A stretch of DNA of 64,000 nt from Anabaena minutissima FACHB-250 (GTDB lineage Bacteria; Cyanobacteriota; Cyanobacteriia; Cyanobacteriales; Nostocaceae): the NCBI RefSeq assembly GCF_014697125.1, contig NZ_JACJRG010000002.1, positions 1-64,000 on the forward strand. Reading direction: 5' to 3'. This document shows positions 55,982 through 64,000 of the stretch, piece after piece. Position numbers and translations under genes: made by a program. A model generated the notes under the pieces. The model ran no database searches, was not told the DNA's origin, and saw nothing but the letters and a program-made list of their open reading frames with translations. How positions within the stretch are numbered: position 1 is the stretch's first letter; each line of letters opens with the position of its first letter.

Positions 55982-57487
55982 ATGGAAACAGCAAAAATTT
56001 TAGTAGTTGAAGATGAAGTCATTGTAGCTAGAACTATTGCCAGTCAACTTACTCAACTAGGCTACACAGTTATAGGTACAGCTTCTTCGGGAAAAGTAGC
56101 GATCGCTAAAGCATTAGAAGCTAAACCAGAGTTAGTTCTAATGGATGTCATCCTCAAAGGTGAAATGGATGGGATTGATACCGCTAGTTACATTAGGGAA
56201 CACTTAGATATTCCCGTTATATTTTTAACCGCCTATGGTGATGATAATACTTTAGAGCGAGCAAAAATCACCCAACCTTTTGGATATATTATTAAACCAT
56301 TCACATCTAAAGACTTACGCATAGCCATTGAAATTGGTCTTTTAAAACATCGATTAGAACGAGATATTAGAGAAAATCATGATAAATTAGCAACTTTGTT
56401 AAATTCGATTAGTGATGCGGTGATTGCCACTGATGATCAGGGACTTGTAACATTTATGAATCCCGCAGCCGAAGCTTTGACTGGTTGGCAGCAGAAAGAC
56501 GCTTTAAGTACAGATGTATCTAAAATTTTTCATCTTGTGGATGAAGTTACAGAGACTAAATTAGAAAATCCAGTCACCAAAGTTTTAAGAGAGCAACAAG
56601 TAGTTTATTTAAAAGAGTTCACATCTTTAATAACTAAAGATGGCAAACGAGTACCTATTGGTGATAGTGCTTCCCCTATTATGGGATTACCTAATCAAAT
56701 AAATGGTGTCGTTATTGTTTTTTGGGATCTCAGTGAACGGCGTAAAACAGAATTACTAGAACAAGCCTTACATAAAGAACAAGAACTAAATAATCTAAAA
56801 TCGCTTTTTATATCTACTGTTTCCCATGAATTTCGCAATCCTTTAAGTGTGATCCAAACCGCAGTTGAATTGATAGAATTGCAAGGAGAAAATTTAACAG
56901 AAGTCAAGAAAAATACTTATTTAAGAAGAATTAAGATTGCAGTTGAATCCATGAAGAACTTGATGGAAGATGTATTGTTTATGGGAAAAGCAGAAGCTGA
57001 CAAGCTAGAGTGTAAACCTGCACCTTTAAATTTGAAAGAATTCTGTCAAGAACTAATTGAAGAATTTACGTCTTTAACAACTAGTGGACATGAAATTCTT
57101 TTTAACTGCTCTAGTGAAGCAACCAATGCTTTCATGGATGAACGACTCTTAAACTATATGTTGGTAAATCTTCTTTCTAATGCTGTTAAGTATTCTCTTC
57201 ATCGTAAAACTATTAGATTTGATTTAATTTGTGACCAACACACTAATTTAGCAACCTTTAAAATTCAAGACGAAGGAATTGGTATTCCTGATCCGGATCA
57301 AGCACGCCTGTTTGAATCATTTTATCGAGCCTCCAATGCTCAATCAATCCAGGGTACTGGACTAGGTTTAGTCATAGTTAAAAGATGTGTTGAAGCCCAC
57401 CAAGGAACAATTATTCTCAACAGCGAAGAAGGTAACGGTACTACATTTACAATCACTTTGCCTTTAGAGGTGACAGGGGACAGGTGA
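55982..57487 (+). CDS. receiver-PAS-histidine kinase, partner of the upstream CBCR kinase
   Basis: A 501-residue protein: receiver (1-120, acidic pair VVEDE, phosphoacceptor Asp55 in LMDVILKG, Lys in IIKPFTS), PAS (about 140-255, ISDAVIATDDQGLVTFMNPA), HisKA with phospho-His282 (STVSHEFRNPL), and ATPase domain (DEGIGIPDPDQARLF, GTGLGLVIVKRC). It begins 42 bases after the cyanobacteriochrome gene, so the HisKA_2 protein probably phosphorylates this receiver, which then feeds its own kinase. All catalytic residues look intact. The final VTGDR is encoded by a GTGACAGGGGACAGG repeat, extending the normal end (FTITLPLE). Confidence 0.9.
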   Translation: METAKILVVEDEVIVARTIASQLTQLGYTVIGTASSGKVAIAKALEAKPELVLMDVILKGEMDGIDTASYIREHLDIPVIFLTAYGDDNTLERAKITQPFGYIIKPFTSKDLRIAIEIGLLKHRLERDIRENHDKLATLLNSISDAVIATDDQGLVTFMNPAAEALTGWQQKDALSTDVSKIFHLVDEVTETKLENPVTKVLREQQVVYLKEFTSLITKDGKRVPIGDSASPIMGLPNQINGVVIVFWDLSERRKTELLEQALHKEQELNNLKSLFISTVSHEFRNPLSVIQTAVELIELQGENLTEVKKNTYLRRIKIAVESMKNLMEDVLFMGKAEADKLECKPAPLNLKEFCQELIEEFTSLTTSGHEILFNCSSEATNAFMDERLLNYMLVNLLSNAVKYSLHRKTIRFDLICDQHTNLATFKIQDEGIGIPDPDQARLFESFYRASNAQSIQGTGLGLVIVKRCVEAHQGTIILNSEEGNGTTFTITLPLEVTGDR

Positions 57488-57539
57488 TAGGCAGGGGTAG
57501 ACAAGGTAGATTATATTTCCAATGCCCAATTCTCAATAT

Positions 57540-60257
57540 TTAATTTTCTTGCCGTACACCACCTACTACGGATCTAACTCCACCATCAGAAAATGGATCT
57601 GTTCCACCAGTCCAGTTGAAGTCACTAATACGGATGCTAAATCCACCTAATTCCAATACGGGATTGTAGCGTAGGGTGATGCCGTAGGTGCGGCGGCTAT
57701 ACTCTAAGATATAGTCAGTGCTGCTTTCTCTACCTGTATCTAAGTTAACTGATGTTTGAAAGCCCAAGCGAAAAGGGCCATATATTTGTTGTGAAAGCCC
57801 AACACCCAAAACTTTATTATCAACAGAGCGGTCGAATAAAAAGGGTGATAGACCACTGTTTAAACCTTGGGAGTAAGTCACATTAAAAGCTGTGTAGTCT
57901 AAAAATGGGCGAGAAAAGTTTCCTATTTGCCCGACTAAGCCAACTGTGCCAATGAGGGTGTTTTGATTATCGCCATTCGTGTAATAACTAGTAGTCCCAG
58001 TGACACCAGCGATCGCTTGCAAGTAAGGAACTACAGGCCTGGGTGTATATTTTAATCCCTCAGTAGCGGTGGGTGCTAGTGGTTTTCCTTGCCACAGTAA
58101 AAATCCTCTACTGAGAGCCGCACTAGTTTGGAATCGTCCAAGGGAGATGCGATCGTTCTCGCGGTTTGGCTCTAATAAGTCTTGGCGGTCTGTATTGGCG
58201 TTAATATACTGTGCGCCTGCTTGATAGCTGAGGTTAATCCCACTTTTTCCTAGGGCAATTACTGGCGAAGTAATTACACCCCCCAAACTACTTTGGACAG
58301 TTTGAAAACCCAGTGTACCGTTATAAAGGCGATCGCGGTAGCTATATTCCCAATTGACAATGTGGGGGTTCACATCACCCAATGTTTGGCGCAACCGCAA
58401 ACTGGCCTTTAAATTCTCGTCTACCTCGTCTAAGTCAAAACTAGTTAGCTCTCCAGAACCCTGAAGGATAGCTTTGGGACTCAAAATCGCATTTAACCTA
58501 CCTTTCACTCCAAACAATGAGGCCGGATCAGCATTACCTTGTATTGCTTTCTGCACAAAAAATTGGGGTGTAATCTGCAAGCGTGCTTTGTCTGTGTTAA
58601 TTACCGTAAAACCCCGCTCTACAAACAACCCTCCCCGCCTAGTACCATCGTAGCCAGGGGAGACAATTAACGGGGTTGTCTCTCGCTCTCGGCGGTCGAT
58701 TGTCTGCTGATTAATGGGAAGGGGTAAGACAAAGTTTTGGTCAAATACTAGGCGTTGTCGCTCAGTAGTAATCCGGTCAATTAGGGGAGCTTCCCTGGTC
58801 ACTGTCACCTTATCAGCCCGTAACTCTAGTTCTGGGGGTGAAAAGGGGTCATTAGTAATGCGGACATTTCTAGCTTGCCAACCACGGGGATAAAACTCAA
58901 TTTGTCTAGCTTCAAACCGCAGTCGCTTTACCTCACCCCCTGATTTTGGTGGGGGGACATTACTCGCGTCTGCTGTACCGCCGAGAGTAAATTCAAGACC
59001 ACCGGGACTGCTAATGCCTGTAGTGGGTTGATTAGCACGGATGCGATCGCTTGGCGGGTCTGTGGGAACTCCTCCGCCTGTGATATCCGTGGGTAAGAAA
59101 GCAAAATCTTCTGATGCTGAAGGGACGTTAATCTCACCACTACCGTTTTCTATATCGCCACTGTCTTGCAAAAAATTATAGCTAAAACGTTGTCCCCGTA
59201 ATACTTGGTCGCCCCTTGTGAGTGCCACATTACCTTGCCCAACGGCAATTAAATTATCTAAATTAACTTGCACGCGATCGGCATCTACGACTGCGCCATC
59301 AAATCGCACCACCACGTTACCTTCAGCCGTGACAATTCGCCTTTGCTCATCGTATTCTTGGCGATCTGATGTAATTTCTACAATTCTGGTTCGGACTGGT
59401 GGGGTATTTGGTGCGGTTTGAGCTTGTGGGTTACTTGGGGGAACTTTTATAGATGATGGAACTGAAGGTGGGGTTGTAGCGTTGCGGGATTTAAACTCAA
59501 TGACATTTTCAATTGCTTGGTTCGTAGGTGCGCTATCAGTGGCAGATACGGAGAGATTAATGCTATCCCCAGACTGTTGTACGGTAATATTTTCTTTCTG
59601 TTCTTGCTTAATTAAGTTCTCGGTGACAACAGGTTTTTCATAATTTCTGGAACTGGGGAAAACCTGGGTGAGAGAGTCTGTTTTTTTCTGAATGGGATAA
59701 CCAATTACCAAAGGCTGCCCCAAATTGGTCGCACTATGAGTAGTGAGAGGGGAAAATTCTGGCGCAAAAGCTTCCGGTGGACTGATAAATACTGCCGATT
59801 TTTTAGCGGCTGATAGAAGATTATCTGGTTGATAAGAGGTAGGGGGCAGGGGGAGGGGGGCAGAGGGAACTAAAGGTACAAACTGTCCGCTAACGCCCCT
59901 CCCTGCGGGACGCTGCGCGAATGTGGGTGATTTTTCCCCCTGCTCCCCTGCTTTTTCATGATTGGGTGCAGCATCTTCCCTAACCTCTACAATTGGTTGC
60001 TCATATTCATTCGGTGACGCTGCATTAACAATTTTAAGTTTTGACCCTTCACTTTTTTCAGGAGCAAGATTTTGGATGGGGAGTTTTTGAGGTGGCGTTT
60101 CCGGTTGTGCTGGGGAAATTTTCTGGTGATTTGGGCTACTGCTATCAACATTGCCAACGGCAGAAAACTGCTTATTACCCGCAGATAAAGTGGAATTTGC
60201 TGGTTGTATGGGTTCAACAAGAGGAGGAGGTGTAGGGGGTAGAACTGGATGAAGCAT
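57540..60257 (-). CDS. DUF3769/OstA-like outer-membrane protein (LptD-related)
   Basis: A 905-residue protein. Residues 1-280 are low-complexity, Pro/Ser/Thr-rich. An OstA/LptA-like domain (about 290-390) follows: VEITSDRQEYDEQRRIVTAE, VVDADRVQVNLDNLIAVGQG, QRFSYNFLQDSGDIENGSGE. The rest is a beta-barrel-like DUF3769 region, with alternating strands and GFQT, GINLSYQAG. By family it is a cyanobacterial LptD-type transporter of lipopolysaccharide or another envelope component. No signal peptide is evident at ATG 60257, which is odd for an outer-membrane protein; the true start may lie elsewhere. Residues about 105-150 are encoded by dispersed repeats (copy at 59896-59927). Confidence 0.85.
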   Translation of the reverse strand: MLHPVLPPTPPPLVEPIQPANSTLSAGNKQFSAVGNVDSSSPNHQKISPAQPETPPQKLPIQNLAPEKSEGSKLKIVNAASPNEYEQPIVEVREDAAPNHEKAGEQGEKSPTFAQRPAGRGVSGQFVPLVPSAPLPLPPTSYQPDNLLSAAKKSAVFISPPEAFAPEFSPLTTHSATNLGQPLVIGYPIQKKTDSLTQVFPSSRNYEKPVVTENLIKQEQKENITVQQSGDSINLSVSATDSAPTNQAIENVIEFKSRNATTPPSVPSSIKVPPSNPQAQTAPNTPPVRTRIVEITSDRQEYDEQRRIVTAEGNVVVRFDGAVVDADRVQVNLDNLIAVGQGNVALTRGDQVLRGQRFSYNFLQDSGDIENGSGEINVPSASEDFAFLPTDITGGGVPTDPPSDRIRANQPTTGISSPGGLEFTLGGTADASNVPPPKSGGEVKRLRFEARQIEFYPRGWQARNVRITNDPFSPPELELRADKVTVTREAPLIDRITTERQRLVFDQNFVLPLPINQQTIDRRERETTPLIVSPGYDGTRRGGLFVERGFTVINTDKARLQITPQFFVQKAIQGNADPASLFGVKGRLNAILSPKAILQGSGELTSFDLDEVDENLKASLRLRQTLGDVNPHIVNWEYSYRDRLYNGTLGFQTVQSSLGGVITSPVIALGKSGINLSYQAGAQYINANTDRQDLLEPNRENDRISLGRFQTSAALSRGFLLWQGKPLAPTATEGLKYTPRPVVPYLQAIAGVTGTTSYYTNGDNQNTLIGTVGLVGQIGNFSRPFLDYTAFNVTYSQGLNSGLSPFLFDRSVDNKVLGVGLSQQIYGPFRLGFQTSVNLDTGRESSTDYILEYSRRTYGITLRYNPVLELGGFSIRISDFNWTGGTDPFSDGGVRSVVGGVRQEN
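59896..59927 (-). repeat. dispersed GC-rich 32-bp repeat inside the DUF3769 coding region
   Basis: Matches 10532-10563 in reverse complement at 29 of 32 positions. Translated in frame as TFAQRPAGRG, flanked by further repeat-like GC-rich and GGGGAGCAGGGG units encoding EKAGEQGEKSP and PLVPSAPLPLPPTS. Thus the low-complexity segment was built from repeat DNA. Confidence 0.85.
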
Positions 60258-60292
60258 AGGAACACAATCAACCTAACAAATAGCCAATTAAT

Positions 60293-60332
60293 AGCCGGAA
60301 GGACGAATTTACCTTGTCTCTTCCGGCTTTTG
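60293..60332 (+). terminator. hairpin between psbI and the DUF3769 gene
   Basis: AGCCGGAAG (60293-60301) and CTTCCGGCT (60320-60328), 18-base loop, then TTT on the plus strand. It lies after psbI on the minus strand, where no T-run follows, so it may act as a 3' end stabiliser of the leftward psbI transcript. Confidence 0.5.
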
Positions 60333-60459
60333 CTTTCTGCTTATATACAGCAGGCTTTCCGGAAAAAGACACCAAACTGTAAGGAAAAACCTCTCAGCAA
60401 GTGTCTGTAACGTCTGGTGTTTTCTAGCTTCCGGCAGTCACAGATACTTTATCTAGTTC

Positions 60460-60576
60460 CTACTCTGCATCCCGACGGCCGGGGTTACGAGCTGGGTCAT
60501 TCGACAAAAATCCGAATACAAAAATACCCACGAAGAAAGCTACCACAATATAAACAGCGATTTTTAAACTTACCAT
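60460..60576 (-). CDS. psbI: photosystem II reaction centre protein I
   Basis: A 38-residue single-span thylakoid protein of photosystem II. The translation begins [20 protein letters not shown] and ends [13 protein letters not shown], nearly identical in layout to PsbI of plants and cyanobacteria, with the hydrophobic helix at about 5-24 and the lumen/stroma tail NDPARNPGR. It was found by translating the minus strand of a stretch with no long frame. ATG 60576 has GGAGAG 9-14 bases upstream. PsbI binds next to D1 and CP43 and helps assemble the reaction centre. Stop TAG at 60460-60462. Confidence 0.95.
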   Translation of the reverse strand: MVSLKIAVYIVVAFFVGIFVFGFLSNDPARNPGRRDAE

Positions 60577-60843
60577 CGGTGATCTCTCCAAAATTTATGA
60601 TAAAGAAGCTCTTTCTCAGTATCTGCCATGCAGAAAAGATAGCTCTTTTATATTACCCACAACTCGTTCCTTTTGGAGAGAACTACGGTGATACTTAAGT
60701 AACTAGTCGTCTCTAGCCGATAATTTAAAAGGTAGATGTCCTTGATGGCGATCGCTGTTTCTATTTGAGATTAAGACGTGGGCTAACGGCTAAGGTTTCC
60801 TGGTAGATTATATTTCCTACAACCATTGCCCCATACCGAATGA

Positions 60844-61539
60844 CTATTGAATAGCCAGTTCTGTCACTTTTGCTAATCGGCTTTTGATGACGCGTGCAGG
60901 TACACCTACAGCTACAGAAAATGGAGGAATATCTTTATTAACTACTGCTCCTGCGCCAATGACACTACCTTTACCGATAGTGACACCATCTAAAACCGTA
61001 ACTCCATGTCCTAGCCAACAGTCATCCTCAATAACAATTCCTTTGCGCGTCACATCTTGGTATTTAATCGGCAGTGTCAGGTCTGCAAACTTGTGATTGT
61101 TAGCATATATTCCTGAATGCGCTGCGATCAGACAACGCTTACCAATTTTGATGTCTCCTGGCCCAACAATACAGACACTAGGGCCAATGAAAGTTTCGAT
61201 ATCAATATCAATACAAGTATCTTTCAAACACCCCATATCAACATTACGCTCAATCCATACTCCCTCTCCTAGCCGAATTCGGTTGTTAGGGTGTCCTTTA
61301 GCATCAATCCGCACACCTTTAAGTATGTATGCTCCACTACCAATCTCAATACAGGAAGTGCTGATAAATTCGACTCCATTTTGGATATAGACTGAACTAC
61401 CCATCTGAGCAAAAATCTGTCTATAAGCGATATTTCTTAATTTTGTCCCAAGGGCTAATCTGGGAATATCTCCTAAAGCAGTAGTTACAAAAAGTTCTTG
61501 AAAACGCTGCCATTTTAATTTGTATTGCTGGTTATTCAT
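60844..61539 (-). CDS. hexapeptide-repeat acyltransferase
   Basis: A 231-residue left-handed beta-helix O-acetyltransferase of the WcaF/NodL-LacA class. About ten hexapeptide rungs ([LIV]GxxxxI-type: IEIGSGAYILKGVRI, IRLGEGVWIERNVDM, IKIGKRCLIAAHSGI, VTIGKGSVIGAGAVV) and the catalytic-type His in IAAHSGIYANNHKF, with the C-terminal VAVGVPARVIK loop. Likely modifies an exopolysaccharide, lipopolysaccharide or small acceptor sugar; no adjacent glycosyltransferase. ATG 61539 begins MNNQQYKLKWQRFQELF. Upstream is the 1.76-kb gap. Confidence 0.85.
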   Translation of the reverse strand: MNNQQYKLKWQRFQELFVTTALGDIPRLALGTKLRNIAYRQIFAQMGSSVYIQNGVEFISTSCIEIGSGAYILKGVRIDAKGHPNNRIRLGEGVWIERNVDMGCLKDTCIDIDIETFIGPSVCIVGPGDIKIGKRCLIAAHSGIYANNHKFADLTLPIKYQDVTRKGIVIEDDCWLGHGVTVLDGVTIGKGSVIGAGAVVNKDIPPFSVAVGVPARVIKSRLAKVTELAIQ

Positions 61540-63297
61540 GACCTAATTATCAGATGAATGGTGTTAAGAATGCGGAAGCTGTATTGAAGATGTCTTCTTT
61601 GTTGCGGTAGTGACACTTATGCCTAGATTTCTGAAGTGATACATCATTAGGAGAGCAATCTATTAAATACCCACTATTTCCAGTAAATTCTTCCTTACTG
61701 GGTAAACTAATTTACTTAATTTAAGACATGGGTAGTTATTAAGATTACGCCCTAATTGATATATGGGAAATCTACACATCAATTGAGTAAATTGTGCTTG
61801 GTATATTTGAAAACACAATAATTTGTGACAGTTTTGCTCTATTAAGTGCCAACAACATAATTGCACTGAATAACAAGTCAAAACTGAGATATTGACCGAG
61901 CTTTTTTCAGACTACTCAGTTATAAAATTGGCTGCGCTAGACCAGTAATCCTTGTATAAACAGGCAAAAATTAAATGACGATTAATTGTGAATCGAGTCA
62001 TTTTCTAGCCCAATTTAACAAGATTGAGTCAACACCACTAATTTTGTACAGGTTGTATGAATTGCACAAAAAGTTTTACCTGCACGCACAAATATAATTT
62101 GTGTTGCATTTATCTTGGTTATTTTTATTTAAAACACAAACAAGTTAGGGTGGAGTATCTCCAACTTCAGCCATCACATTAAAATTTACCATCGGTGCAA
62201 ACAAGTAAGCTTTTCCCCGATCGCTATGACGACTTTCTTGCAACGAATTTCTAGAGTATTCTGCTCTAATCATGTTGCACACAGATGATTTATAAATTAA
62301 CTACGAAATGACACTTTTAATTAGATGGATCGATTTTGACAATAATTGCTTCCCAGCATAACATACTTTATTTGATGTGAAACAACCCCAATAAAAGAAT
62401 TTTATTTAATATTGGTGACATAGAATAGATTGGAGAATAGAGAATATTATTAATGACATAGTATTCAATATTTGTCTTTTTCTGTTTGTAAATAAAAATA
62501 CATTTTCTATGATTAATAAATAGTAAATTGCTAAATTACAATATGTCTTTATTATCAATAATAGCGAAAATATGATGTTTAGTCCTTCGTTGTAGATAAC
62601 CCATCTGTTGGGGTCTATGTTGAGAATGAAGAATCACGAAAATATACTAAATACTCAAACATGAAATTAACACGCTCCGGCAAAGCAATATGATTCAGCA
62701 GATGTGGATGCTTTGATTATTCTGCAACGAGCGATAGCATCAGGACAAAGTACCGCGATAGTCACGTCGTCAAAAAACTTACTTTCCCTGACTCAAGAAA
62801 ATCAATCTAGCATCAAACTAGCGGATCAAGCCGTAGCAGAAATTGCTTTTTCTACCGTCGTTGCTCTTACCTATGTCAAAAAATACTGAAGATCCAGCAT
62901 CTCTGGGTACATGAAATTTAATAACACCGAGTGAGGCGATCGCCTCAATAACAGATTTGATCTAGATTCTTCAATAAATATAATTATTATTTTGGGATCA
63001 TGAGCAAAAAGATAACTTTGCAACCATATCAAAGAAAATTAAGTATTCTTAGTGAAATCGCTGCATAATTGCGAATATCTTCAGAAAATAATTAAATTTT
63101 CATAAAATTAAGTATAAATTTTCAGTGTGAGCATATAGCAAAATACTATTAGTATGAACTAATAGCCAATAGATGCGTGTAAATTTCAATGCTTAACAAA
63201 GTCATGGCATTTTTACAAACATAGTATAAAGAATTGGCAACAGTGGGTAAAGACAGTCAACAATAGCCATAGCTAAAACTAGGAACTTTGCTAACCT
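61540..63297. other. 1.76-kb AT-rich gap upstream of the phosphorylase gene
   Basis: No gene of confident identity. One plus-strand frame from 62671 to 62889 (start GTG 62704; translation includes DALIILQRAIASGQ and AEIAFSTVVALTYVKKY) could be a small gene or a decayed fragment. A 16-bp perfect palindrome TGAGGCGATCGCCTCA (62932-62947) is an extended HIP1 site. The stretch next to 63298 presumably holds the phosphorylase promoter. Confidence 0.45.
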
Positions 63298-64000
63298 ATG
63301 CAGCCGATTCGCACATTCAACGTTTCTCCTTCACTACCGTCACGACTCGAACCAATGCGGAAGTTGGCGTACAACTTACACTGGGATTGGAATGTTGAGA
63401 CTAAAGATTTATTTCGCCGTTTAGACCCCGATCTGTGGGAATCTAGCCATCACAACCCAGTATTGATGCTAGGTACGATCAGCCAAGCGCGGCTTTTGGA
63501 AGTAGTGGAAGATGAAGGCTTCCTGGCGCAAATGGATCGTGCCGCTCGTCAATTAGAAGACTATTTGCAAGAGCGCACTTGGTATCAGAAACAACGCAGT
63601 CAGAAACCAAAGGAATGCTACGCCTATTTTTCGGCTGAATTTGGACTGGTAGATTGTCTACCTATCTATTCTGGAGGCTTGGGTGTGCTGGCAGGAGATC
63701 ACCTCAAATCTGCCAGTGACTTGGGGTTACCCCTAGTAGGAGTGGGTTTACTCTACCAGCAAGGCTACTTTGCTCAGTATCTCAATGTCGATGGCTGGCA
63801 GCAGGAACGTTATCCCATTAACGATTTCTACAATATGCCCTTGCACCTAGAACGCAATCCTGACGGTTCTGAACTGCGGATTGCCGTAGATTATCCAGGG
63901 CGCAAGGTATACGCTAGGGTTTGGCGGGTACAGGTGGGAACAGTACCCCTGTATATGATGGATACCAACATTGAACCAAACAACCCCTACGACCACGACA
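63298..64000 (+). CDS. glgP: alpha-glucan (glycogen) phosphorylase, N-terminal part
   Basis: ATG 63298 begins MQPIRTFNVSPSLPSRLEPM and stays open to the window end (234 codons). It shows the DUF3417-type N-terminus LAYNLHWDWNVETKDLFRRL, then CYAYFSAEFGLVDCLPIYSG and GGLGVLAGDHLKSASDLGLP, hallmarks of GT35 phosphorylases of the shorter alpha-glucan phosphorylase group. It uses phosphate to release glucose-1-phosphate from glycogen; the pyridoxal-phosphate lysine lies beyond the window. It would work with the debranching enzyme at 34138. Confidence 0.93.
   Translation, partial: MQPIRTFNVSPSLPSRLEPMRKLAYNLHWDWNVETKDLFRRLDPDLWESSHHNPVLMLGTISQARLLEVVEDEGFLAQMDRAARQLEDYLQERTWYQKQRSQKPKECYAYFSAEFGLVDCLPIYSGGLGVLAGDHLKSASDLGLPLVGVGLLYQQGYFAQYLNVDGWQQERYPINDFYNMPLHLERNPDGSELRIAVDYPGRKVYARVWRVQVGTVPLYMMDTNIEPNNPYDHD

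Noticed and set aside
60417-60698. 93-codon plus-strand frame overlapping psbI
   Set aside because: It is antisense to psbI, whose translation is diagnostic.

Overview
The window comes from a filamentous, heterocyst-type cyanobacterium of the Nostoc/Anabaena/Trichormus group. The evidence is psbI, a high-light-inducible protein gene, ycf35 and ycf46, the sulfolipid genes sqdB/sqdX, the cyanobacterial Omp85 with its lpx cluster, dozens of HIP1 octamers (GCGATCGC), and heavy loads of short tandemly repeated repeats. The order cyclase-purC-omp85-lpxC-fabZ-lpxA-lpxB is, from memory, that of Anabaena PCC 7120, but other neighbourhoods differ, so I would not name the strain.

Layout. 1-2.8 kb: a 5'-truncated Rcp1-like response regulator and a hybrid histidine kinase. 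2.8-10.5 kb: GNAT acetyltransferase, ABC exporter, Uma2 and GIY-YIG proteins, then leftward ycf46/ycf35 and a ribbon-helix-helix protein with a palindromic operator candidate. 10.8-13.4 kb: sulfolipid synthesis (sqdB, sqdX). 13.4-16.6 kb: a GAF-GAF-PAS adenylate cyclase flanked by two near-identical inverted repeats. 17.5-24.9 kb: purC, omp85 and lpxC-fabZ-lpxA-lpxB (outer-membrane assembly and lipid A). 25-33 kb: an orphan C5 DNA methyltransferase, then a leftward run of nucleotidyltransferase/small protein, DUF433/DUF5615 toxin-antitoxin-like pair, peroxiredoxin-like protein, lipoxygenase and an atypical P450. 33.4-36.6 kb: 2-Cys peroxiredoxin, glycogen debranching enzyme, two tRNAs. 36.7-45.5 kb: a GAF histidine kinase, membrane protein, GHL10-type protein, glcD, methyltransferase, second Uma2, miaA. 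46-51 kb: gyrB, a 1.6-kb gap, sigA, and the Hlip gene with a probable HLR1-controlled promoter. 51.7-57.5 kb: a SagB-type dehydrogenase, a sensor kinase with a two-cysteine DXCF cyanobacteriochrome GAF domain, and a receiver-kinase partner. 57.5-64 kb: a DUF3769/OstA outer-membrane protein, psbI, a hexapeptide acyltransferase, a 1.76-kb AT-rich gap, and the 5' part of an alpha-glucan phosphorylase gene.

Themes. Envelope biogenesis is represented three times (lpx/omp85, DUF3769-OstA, sulfolipid), glycogen breakdown twice (debranching enzyme, phosphorylase), and signal transduction by five large sensor proteins. The strongest leads are: (1) the cyanobacteriochrome kinase, whose two cysteines have the 28-residue spacing of TePixJ; (2) the lipoxygenase-P450 pair, where the P450 lacks the oxygen-activating I-helix residues, as hydroperoxide-rearranging CYP74 enzymes do; (3) dispersed repeats that have become protein-coding inside or at the ends of several genes; (4) the inverted repeats bracketing the cyclase gene; and (5) a nucleotidyltransferase and a 60-residue partner next to a second toxin-antitoxin-like pair. 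Everything is from reading the sequence; no database search was run.
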